A stretch of 64,000 nucleotides of DNA. It comes from Apostichopus japonicus (Eukaryota; Echinodermata; Holothuroidea; Aspidochirotida; Stichopodidae). A program made the position numbers and the translations under genes. The DNA lies in NCBI RefSeq assembly GCF_037975245.1, contig NC_092567.1:10050714-10114713 (forward strand), in the 5' to 3' direction. Numbering within the stretch: the first letter of the stretch is position 1; each line of letters begins with the position of its first letter. The notes beneath the pieces were generated by a model. It did no database searches. It saw only the letters and a program-made list of their open reading frames with translations, and was not told where the DNA came from. Shown here one piece after another: positions 35,001-47,000 of the stretch.

Positions 35001-38000
35001 CAAATGGTCTGGGCCAAGAAGTTTTTTTTTTACACATCTTTGCCAAATGATGGAATCGATTGTCTCTTTGCAATTAAAGCAGCTGTTCAAATAACCATTT
35101 AGTTTGAGAACGAATCTAAAGTTAAGCAATTCAATTAACATATCAAGACATTTTCTACAGCAAAATTTGGTTGAGCAGCTACCAATAATGACATTCCAAT
35201 TAAAAAAAAAAAACCTTTCATCTGACCATTTTCATTATTGAATTTGTTCCTGATATAAAATAAGATTGTTACTAATCACACTTTTCTGGTTTCCTACAGA
35301 GGAGGAACAATTTATCAAGGAATTAAAGGCAAAGTATGAGATACTTTATCATTCCGTACAACCATTGCCTTACATCAGAGACAGAATGTTTTGTGTTGAT
35401 AAAGTATATGTTTATAGCGGCATTGAACGGTTAGTTCAACAAGCACATGGAAACAAAATGTGGAAACTTTTAGAGTCACATCATGAACTACTAAAGAAAC
35501 CTGAGAATTGTGGTAGGCAAATTATAGAGGGTGAACCTGGATACGGAAAATCAACACTGACACTACAGCTTGCATACGATTGGTGCCAAAGAGTTCCAAA
35601 ATCCCCTTTAAGTAACATACCGATACTTATTTACCTGCGGCTAAGACAACTGAGAGGGGTGAAGTCAATATACCAAGCAATACAGCGTTTTATATTACCC
35701 AGAGACTCAGATCTGAGTGAGGTTATAGTGGAATCAATCATAAAGAATTGTTCAGGTGTGTTGGTTATTTTGGATGGATTTGACGAATACCCTGATAAAG
35801 ACGATCAAGAGACTGATATTTCTCTTATCCTTCGGAGAGAAATGTTGAAGGATATAGATGTCATTCTGACTACCAGGCCTTTCTACTTACCGAAAGAATT
35901 TGCACCGCATACTGATCGAATACGTTTAACAGGTTTCAACGAGCACATCCGAGATCAATATATTCGGAAAGCAGTTGTACACGGTGACGAACAAGCTGCC
36001 AGGGAAATAATACTTAAACTCCAACGAAACCCTCTACTTGGTGACTTGTGTCAAGTTCGTTTGTTGTTTGTTTTGTTTGCTCACATGAGCCACGAGAACA
36101 AAGACTTGAAGACATTCAAATCCGTTACTAGCTTCTTTCGTAATGTGATAGCTTGCTTACATAGTCATTTGATGAACAAACCAATTGAAAAGGTATGTTT
36201 TGACTTAAAACATGATGAGTTGAACAAGGTTGCTTTTGAGGCATTGAGCGGTAGAAACCAACTGATTGTGTGGGATAGTACTTCCCTGAGAAAACGACTT
36301 GGGGATGACTTTTATGAGCAGTATCTTAAAACTGGAATATTTTTTGAGGAAGAAATACTGACTGGTGATCAATTTTTCTACAAAAAGGAAGTCAGATTCT
36401 TCCACAAATTGTTCTGTGAGTGGTATGCTGCCCACTACATTGCTGATTATCTATCTCAAGAATCTTCAACCTCTGCCACAACAGAGAGCCAGAGTGTAGC
36501 TGAACTGCTCCGTTGTTTGGATCCCTTTGAACTTCACTATGTTTACAGATTTGCCTGTGGTCTTAATAAGACTGCTTCGGGTAAAATTGTAAATTATCTG
36601 CAAAACAACCTTAAACATAAAAAGTTTGCTATGATGTGTATGCTGGAACAAGACTATAAAAGTGAGAATATTGTTGATGCAATCACAAAGTTGGCCTCTA
36701 ATGTGGTCCACGTACATGGCGATGACAGTCAACTACATCAGAGATCTACTTTACAAGTTTTGGAATTTGCGAGTGCAACACAGGTGAAGTAATTTTCTTT
36801 CACTGCAATCAAGACATATTCCCTCAGGTTTGTGGTCATGTGGTCACGGTCTTGTACTGTTACTGTACAATAGAATTATAATCAGTGTGTCCTTATACTG
36901 TCCCTACAAAAAACAGTGCAAAACTTCCAGCCTCCACCGGGATTTGAACATTTGCCCTCTCATGTACTTAAGTGCTTGGTTTATTTTTCTGCCAAGTCCT
37001 GTTTTGATTTTTCCAGTTTGCGCTGCATTTCTTGAAAGTTATATAATAGCAATCGATTCATGAGATCAGATTCCCAACTGTATACATATCTTCAGAGGTT
37101 GAATCCCAAATAATGACCTAATGACCATACGAACGTAAAACAATTTCAAATGGGCACTAACAACACTCAGTGTCAATGTCGTTACCAAGAGTGTCACTTG
37201 ATTTATTGATTTCATGTGGCCATACTGCTAGTAATAAATGAACACACTATGACTTGGACAATTCAAACCTTGAAAATATTTGAATAAGTTGTGTGGTCCC
37301 CTTTACTGCAAAAAACTAAAAGTAAAACTCAATGATTTATGCAGTAGCGTTTCACTGCCATGGTAAGCTACTGTTGATAATGTCATTTTGACCTCACAGT
37401 GTAATTGTATGGTCTAAAGTAAAGTATAATATATTGATATTCATCATAAAATTACAATAAAATAAAATGGACTACAGTTTCTCAAAAATAGGTTAAAAAA
37501 AGTTATCTATGTATCATACAATTCAAAGTTTTAATACTTGTAGGTAAAAATGATCGCCTAAACCGTTCTGTCCGCATACGTAGGATCGTGTAAAATCTTT
37601 GTGGTTTCATGTAAAAATCAAAGAGAGGGTGATCGGAATCCTTGACTATAGAAGAAGCACACTGACATATTATACGATCAATGAAATCATCTGTGATGGT
37701 AGAATACAACTTGATGGATTTATTCAAGTACAGTAGTCTAATTGTCCTTTAGAACAGGATGATAACCAAACTGGGCCACAGTACTGTACACAAGGAAGGA
37801 CAACACCATTGTCTGAAAAAGCCAAAGCTGCTTATCAAAATCTAAGCCAAAGCCGGCGAGCCAACGAATACAATATAATCTCTGTTTAGCTTTAGATGCC
37901 ATATTGTTCACGTGGGTATTCCAATTAAGTAAGCGTGATACAACCTCAATCACATTATTGTCAATGTACAATGGGGCATGACTTTGCACTGCACGAAAAA

Positions 38001-41000
38001 TCAACAATCATTTCCTTGGTTTTCTTACCATTAATAAGCATATTATTATCCTTGCACCAATTCACAGCATACTCTATGGCTGCAAAATAATTTGTTAGAC
38101 ACTGTGGGTTTTTATCAGTGCACATCCCAATTATGGCAGTATCGTCTGCATACTTCAAGATATAAACATTGTCATAATATGAGACTAATGAATCAGTGTA
38201 AATTTCAAAAAGTAATGGGGACAAGCAACAGCCCTGTGGAACACCATTGTTATTAACGAGAGCATCACTGTTGACACTGTTACAGTGAACAAACTGTGTG
38301 CGATCAAACAGGAAATTATAAAATAGTATAATTACATTGTCACTGACGTGCGCCTTCATAATGTCCAGTAATTAAGAACAGCAAATAGTATTAAATGCAG
38401 AACTGAAGTCCATAAAACAAAAATCCTTGCATAATTACTAGGAGTGTCTACATGTTGACGTAGAATAGTGTCCAGAAGCAGGCAGGCATCCCCTGTCGAT
38501 CTGCGATATGCGAATTGGTATTTGTCCAGTGATGGAATACAGTTCAATATTTCGCTACGAAGAAGTTTCTCGAAACACTTCATTAAAACACTGGTCTTTA
38601 ACTCTATTACATGAAACCCTCCATCCGTTCATAATGTAGCATGATTCTTTAACTAGAGGATAACTACAATACATTAACCTTGTTCATTTCTCTAACAGAT
38701 TACCATAGCCTGCCTACACCTGACCATGGCCTTCAAGGAGTGTGATGGATACACTATTTTACTCCAATCTGGCCTCTCTCTCTGTCCTTTAGTGACAGTA
38801 GAAAAGATACACATAGAGACTGAGAAGGAGGGAAATGAACCGTATACAATATCAGAGAAACAGCTAACAAACATCTTCTGTTTTGCGCTTCGTTGTCAGT
38901 CTGTTAAGGAGCTGTCGTAAGTTGAATCTCATGTTTTTGTTATCATACTACAGTTTGTACCTACAAATGTTCCCTCTTGTTACATTTAAAATAACTGATT
39001 TACCAAAGTAATAGAGATAAACACAGAGCTCTGATAAACCTGGTATGAGAAATGATGTATCATCAAGAAATACATTGTAATCAGAAATTTTAGTGTTACA
39101 ATCAGGAAAAAAGATGAGTTGTTTATGTTGGTATGACTAGCCATCACGGTATTAATTATAACAAAAAGAAACAATGACAGTTGTGAACTTGGAAGGTACT
39201 GTAAGAATATTTTTCATTTATCATTGGGAAAATGTCTTACATGATATGATAAGTATCATCAAAGAGGCCAAGGTGTAATTGAACCCAACACATTTCTTCA
39301 TGAATTTTGGAGGATTTAATCAGTAATGTGGTAGTATGAGAAACGGAAGACAACATACTGTGCTTGGAATTGTATTACATACAAGTCTATTTTACAATCT
39401 ATCTGATTGCACACCAATTCCTTTCATGGACTCCTAGCACGACCTAAGGACGAGCCTAAACATACTGTACATTACACTATTACCTTCCTGCAGTTATGGG
39501 CTCATTTGCTCATATTAAACAGCAAAATGATGTCCACATTAAGGTGCTTCGATTCCAATCATTTTGAAGCACTTCCTAATCATTTCCTATATGGAATTGG
39601 CTTCATAGCAAGACTGTTTTGCTATCTTTCTCTCATGTTGGTTTGTTTCTTCATTTCTACTTCAAAGGTTCAGTGAATGTCTGCTGCCTCTTTCGCCCTC
39701 TCAAGAGTCTATCAATGCAGAGATGATATCTAGGAAAATAAAAAGTAACTATCGATTCTGTCAGTATTGGTTGATAATTTGATTAAATCTAGTCATCAAG
39801 GAGTTGATATGAGAGATAATATATTGTAACATTTTCATTAGAAGTGCAAAAAGCAGATTGTAAGCCTTTGGTAAAAGCAAAAATGATGCAAAAGTAGAAA
39901 ATATGACAAAAAAAATTGCTTTGTCAGGAGGATTACATTGATTTCAGGAGCAGTAAGTGTTAACCTCCTAAATGATTTGTCCTGCTCAACACATTCCTTT
40001 GGTACAAGCTACTGTAGTGGCAATGTTATTAACCTATCTATACTTAGGATATTTGTTTAAGAACATTACTTTAAGTCTAAACACTGAAATCGTGTCGTTT
40101 TAAGTCAAGCCATATTTATTGGATGAAAAACACCAAAATCAAAGTTAGGTCTTAAGTGTTCCATTTTTAGTGTAGAGGTATCCGTTTCATTTATGTGAAA
40201 AAGTTAATTCCTCTCCTTCATAAATCCTAAAATATGTCATTAAATTTAACATATTTTTACATACTTGTCATCATAGTATACTGGCGAGACTACGGTTACA
40301 GCCTGAATCTCCATTCTGGTGATTGGGAGGTATGATTCTTTTGTTTTTAGTTGCCAGGGCTTTTTGTTATTGTGTACGTGTCCATTAGTGCAGAACAAGT
40401 TGGAAGTAGTGTAAATGCCGACAACCACTAGACAACGACAGAGATCGTGACATAGCTTAGGGAAAATAACGTATAGTTCTAGATTGTGGAACAATATTTT
40501 AAAATATGAGTTGGTCATTGGACATTTTTGATTACTAATAAATTCAGATCATTAATCAACTGAAGAAACTCAAGGGAACCTTGTATGACATTTCTTTTCT
40601 ATTGAGAGTATTTTGAACTTTTCTGTACATAGTGGTAAGTCTGGTAGTATGAAAAGGACGTTTTGCTGGATGTGTTTTTGACTTATTTTCATAACAATGG
40701 ATTTTCATTAAGCTATAGTAATACCAATGATACTACAATTAGAATAGTAAAACAAGTAAAAACAGAGAGATAAGTTTACACTGCTTCATTTTGTGTTTAT
40801 TTTCAGGTTGATAATATCAATATTATTGAGTCACTGTGTTCAGAGAGGTTACAGATCTGGACTAAAGATAGTAAATTACAACAGAATTGTACTTTGCAGC
40901 TACTGAAGAACGCATCTAACAATGATGTAAGTCAGTAGTCTAATATCAAAATCCCTATGATGGACTAGATATGTCAAAATACATCATCCCTATTATGTAC

Positions 41001-44000
41001 TAAATATGTCATCCCCATTATGTACTAAATATGTCATCCCCATTACGTTATTAAGTGTATCATTTTGCAGTTAAATTAATTGAAAAATTTGATGCATTGT
41101 CTACAATTGGTGTTACGAATGCAGGATTTTGCATCCGGGAACGCATAGTTCCAGAGATGGACGCAAACACTTCACATTGCGTCCCGCGGATGGAAACCCT
41201 AAGTACACACACTCACAACTAGGCCTATATGCAAAACATAACAAAACAAATTTTTGAATGAATATCTTTTGAATGAACATTATTTTCCAAACCTCAGGAT
41301 AACCAAAATTTCTTCCAATCATTCTGGTAATTGAATTTGTCTTAAAGCAAATAAATCATAGCAATCAACCACAAGGTACAGATTTATAATTCCGTACCTT
41401 GTTATTACAACATTTACATTACAGAGATTTACATGCAAACAATAGTCATAGTTCTTTTCCAAACTTCCCATGATCTGATTGGCTAATAGTTCCTTACCTA
41501 TTGTCTGGAAACATTCTAGTGTCTGTAGTGCTCAATGAAAACAAATTATGTAAATTAACAACAATTGAACATTACTTTCCCTGTGTAGAGATGACAATGT
41601 TTGTGCTATAAGCTATCATATGTGTGCACTCAAATATCATAATATTAGGCCCTGTTGACAGTCATGGTATGAAATTTTGGTTGAATTTTCTCTACGATAT
41701 CACGTAATATTTGAGTCATTGTTTTGATCAAAACAATTTGTGAGTTGAGACAAGTTAGGAATTTTGTAGGAACCTAACATCTCTGATACTTAAAACTTAT
41801 TTTGACCTCACAGTATGTTTGTTCTCTCCACATTGAGAGTTGCTCAAGTAACATGTACATTGATACCGCAGTACTTTCTTTGTTGCAAAGTTTTTCGCAC
41901 TGTCTTTGACCATGTGCCCCACTGATTTATTTTTCTTGTGCAACATTCATACATCGTCAAAAGTAGCTATTGAAGCTTGAGTTTTTATTGGACTTCGTGT
42001 GAAGAGTTATTTACATACTGTAAGGGGCAATGGGTCGGAACTGGCAGGGGTTGTGCCAACGTGTCAATGGTGGTTGAGGAAAGGGAAAACTTTGTTCAAT
42101 TTAAATAAAACGTATGAATAACATTGCATTGGTTAACTGTTAATGGTAACTTACGACAGGGCTTCATAAAAGTTGTGAGCAAGTAGTTCTAGGCCTTTAG
42201 GGATGTGTTTTGTGTCGTCGAGATCTATTTATATTTTCTACAAAATTTAAGGGGCTCAATCAAATGAGTTAATCATGCAGTGTTTTTACTCTTACATGTA
42301 CCTCTAAGCACTCCTATTACTTAACATGAATTTCCAACATTCACAGCATATGCATAGCCTATAACATTTCACACACACTTTGTAAGGAAGTTGTTTACCA
42401 TGCAGTAGTATGGATTGTGTGATCCATACTACTGCATGGTAGTATGGATTGTGTGATCTAGGAAAGCATATAGGTAACTAGTCTGCGGTAACATTTTTCG
42501 CTTCGGAACTTTGAAAATCATTGTGTTGGTGTATAATAGTTACAGGTTTATCATTTGATGATTTTTTGTGCATGGCATAGACCTATCACTATAGGCTTCT
42601 TGTCGTGCACAAGCCAATGTGCTTTCAGGGGTCATAGCTCAGTATTATGTGTTCCTGTAGAGGTATTTTACATTGCATTTTTCATGGAGGACTACAGGGA
42701 CGCAAGTTTTTCTGAGCGAACTCAAACGCTGTTAAACTTTTAATCCTAGTAACTATACTGGTCTTCACAGTGTACTAACTTTCATGCTAAATGTACACAT
42801 AAGATAATCATATCATAATGAATTATTTTTCCAAGGAGTACTCCAGCTAGTGGCACACATAACACAAGATGATTTAAAGATTACATATCACTCTGTAGTG
42901 ACAATATATCTATAATTCATAAGGTGTGTGGTTTGACACAATAACAACAGGACGTTTAACATAACTAATTCATATGAAGAAATATTCTCACTACATTCCT
43001 AGTCTAACAGTCCATATTTCATCCTGGTTATCATTCATATATCAGTCATTTTGCCCATTTTATGTTTCATGCATTTATTCACTGTAGTGTTACTGTCTTT
43101 TTATACATTGTGTACTATGTTAGATAAAGAAGTTGGATCAACCCATTTTAATAATGGTGAAGAAAAATGTTGTTTCTGTTAATATTAATGTTAGATTTCA
43201 ATAAACAAACTTAAGCCTAATCGTAATAATGCGAGGAGTGGATTTATGCTAGTATTAAGATGGATAAGTGATACCTTCAGGAAAGTTACTGGCCACAGTA
43301 GGTTATAATCGTATAAATAATCGATATAGCTCTAAATCATTTCAATGTTGATTGAATCGTATGTTACCTTCCTTCAGATCCCCATCTTCCATCTGGAGCT
43401 TCTACAATCCTTCTCCAAGGCTGATGCTGGTAACATCATCCTCTGTTCAGGGCTACAATTGTCCTGTCCTGTGTCATTAAAGAAGCTATCGATTGATACA
43501 TATGAGGAGGGAAGAGAACTGACAGAGACAGAGGTTGTTGGCATATTGATGTTTGCACAACATTCACATCGATTGGAAAAGCTAATGTGAGTATTTCAAT
43601 GAATATTGTATCTTAGTAACGCGTACCTAGATACCACTTTCACACTTTAAATAGGCATAAATACCTACAAAGTTTTATCACTATTTCCCAAGTGGAAAGA
43701 TACTCTCACAGGACAGAACTTTATTGTTTCTGAATTGAGTATTTACAGACCCATTTTTTACCTTCGCCTTGTTGTTAAACTCTACATTTGGATCGTTAGT
43801 AGTGGTGCTTTGTTCGGGTTAATTGTCATTTTAGGGACTTGGCAGAAAATAAGATATATTTCAAATATTTCGCAAAACAAATGCTATATCATTGAATGAC
43901 TTTCCTTCTAATGAATAGCTTTACTCATTGTTTATATATGATATACAGGTTAGCTTTATTGTCTGTGTTATTGTCAATGCTTTACTCGTTCAGGTCATTG

Positions 44001-47000
44001 ACAGTGATCGTCTGAAAAATTTACCAAAAATAAAATCGGATAACTTTTTGTGAATTGTGATCAGGCAATTGACCAACTCATGGTTCTGCTTTATTTCACA
44101 GGTTCTTATTTTGTCTGTTGCCCCAGTCTATTGCTGCTGAGGATATTCCTTCAATATTGAAGTCAATGAAAGTGAAAGGTACTTTATGCGAATGCTCAGG
44201 TTAACCTCTTTCGATTGATCAATATCGACAGTTTGTACATTATCGTTATGATCTGATACTGATTACTATTATTACAGCAGCCAATCATTGTAGTCAATAA
44301 TGTAAATTTTATTACTTATCATTGGTTGCCTGAAGTTATCATTAAAATAATAAATTAAATGTGTGAAACATCAAGCAAAGGATGTATATTTATAGACGAT
44401 TCTGATATGATGGAGACATCAAGCCTTCTAACTTGTTTTATATTCAAAATGAAAAAAAACTGTTAGCATGCTGCTTATTCACTAAGGAGCCTGTGTAAGA
44501 GAATTGTGTAAAATAAGTTGGCCTGACATATCAATCCTACAGTAGCAGGAACTTCTTTAGGTAGCATACGCCCATTAAAAGCCCCATTGACTTACACACT
44601 AAATCACAAAAGTAATGTGGTCTCTAAGTCTGGATAGATGTTTTCACTAGCTACACGCTACCCATCACCAGATAGCTGACATGTTGGCCTATCATGGCAC
44701 CATCAATTTTCCGAATCATGACCATGTAGATTTTTTGCTATCCGAGCCGGAAGTTTTCGTCACTTGTAAACAAACCTCTTCACTCAGTGGTAAACAAATT
44801 TCCTACGTTGCTCCTGGGAGACCTAAAGGGGTCTAAAATTGCCTAAATTGACCCAATTTTCTCACCACATGAACTTCCATTCATGCTCTTCAACATGCAA
44901 GCCACAAAAAACTAGATTATGATTGATAACAGGTCACAAAAGATGTTCTCCTGCTGCTTTTTGGCACTTTTCATGATGGAGAACAATCAAGCGGATTGAT
45001 ATAGACTCTAATAGGAGTATGCCACCTTCAGAGGCTAAATGAAAAGTATCAGTAACAGAAGGGACAAAAACACACACAGAATACAAACAGGTTAATGAGC
45101 AGGGGGAACACAAAGAGATAGATGTAAGAGGATTAATAGACAAGGGATGGAGAGAAGAAAAGAAACCAACAGGGGAAGAGGAGAGGTAGGAGATCCAAAG
45201 AGAGGATGAAGGGAACAGGGTAGGGAGTAAACTGGAGGACACAGACAGAAATGTGTGGAGAAAAAGGGGGTGGAAAAGAGCCACGGGAAGAGGAGTGACA
45301 GGGGGGACAAGGGGAGAAGGGGGGACAGAAGAAAAGTTAGTCATGTCCTTCCTGAATGTTGAGCTCAAGAGGTTGAATGATGTGAAGGCTTTGCATCCAC
45401 AGTCTCCCTCTGCTGTTTCGTACCAGGTCAGGGCGGCTACCTAAGGAGACAATCCCCTGTTGGAACGTGTTATTCATGGTATGGTTGGGAAGTCTTATAT
45501 TCTAATACATGCTACATGCAGTAATAAGCTTGATACAAGACTCAAGAGAGGTGGTACAGCTGGCTGAGATGTTGTTTTGACTTGTGTATTCAGAGTGTCT
45601 GTCACTGCTAGACAATTATACATACACTAGGTGTCTAAATATAAACATACCACCACAGAGATATGGTGAGGAATTAAGAACCAGACTGAATTAGTATTAG
45701 ATACCCTCAGGATGTTCTACAGTTACAATAATATTATGCAGTGAGGGTAATTTAAGACTGGGAATATCTCCAGATCAGGGTTTACATGAAATACATCCAG
45801 TATGTTACATATGCTGTGCATCAAACGTTTGCCTTTTGCATGATACATGCCAGTGAAGGGGAGACCATGATCTAACTATAGTCTAATGATATGCTTTTCT
45901 AAAGAATGTCAGGTTAAATGTTTTAAAGAAACAATGATACACAAACTGGTTTATCCCGTTTCAAAGCTTTCCACACAAATGAAAGTTACATTTTTCACTC
46001 GATAACAGAACAGAGAATGATTGCAAAACTTGCCCTTCTGCCTTGTTTTGCGCATGTTCTACATGTTAATGCAATTATGTAAAATAGCTGGGCGTAGCAG
46101 ATTCTTGTAAAGTCTCTTCACAATTAATTGCTCAAGGCTTATGTGACTGTAGTGTAGGTCATTGGGGTGTTTGGGAGTGAAATAATCATGTTTTATTTTA
46201 TTTTGTTAATCATGGCATTGTAACCTCTTTCATTTTAGTCACTTGGTTACCGTACGATAGTGGCAAAATTTATGACCTCAACCTTGAATCTGGTCGATGG
46301 ATGGTGAGTATTAAGAACTTATTAAAACTATTGCTTGACAACTGGTTATATAATTATCTGGAAAGAAGTATTATGTATTCAAAGAATCGCAACTCCCCAA
46401 CGACTGTTAAGTGATTTAAAAAATGAATCAATAAAAGAAAGGAACAGTTTGACAGGTAAGATGCATCAATATATTTTGCTCAGATTGTTGAGGTGGACTC
46501 ACATATTGAATCAAGTAACAAGAAAATTAAACAGAATTACATCATGTCTGTATAACCTTTGACCAGTGTTCGTACCGATTGATTGTTTTTCAATGAACAG
46601 TTTAGGGGGTATATGGAAAAATGTTTAACCGGTTAGTTTTCAGAGTTTTTTTTTTGTGTTCACTCAAGTACATTAAATTAACATTGATTGCAGTACCGTC
46701 GTGCATCTTGCCTGAAAGTATTAGAAGAAAACCTCATGCAATTATCTTCTGTATAACAGTTGAGTTTTCGAATCCAGAATCAATTGCTTCGCACTGTCAG
46801 TTACAACTGCTGCGTGTGTGTCTAGTATCGTATAGTCTTTGCATTAACTTTTGATCAGCGTCAGTCTAAAAACCGTTACATAAATATCAAAAAGATTAAG
46901 AGGCAACAAAAAACAGTTGATAGATCATTCATTCTTGTCACCTTTGCTCCTGTAATTACCAGATACATGCTCCTTATTGCTGTTTGAATATTAACGTCAT

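Noticed and set aside
36890-36975. tRNA gene on the minus strand
   Set aside because: Only the B-box/T-arm is tRNA-like; acceptor, D and anticodon arms are missing, so a SINE remnant is more likely.
44934-45368. Minus-strand 144-codon Ser/Pro/Leu-rich frame and overlapping frames
   Set aside because: Entirely explained by the polypurine tract; no domain and no splice context.
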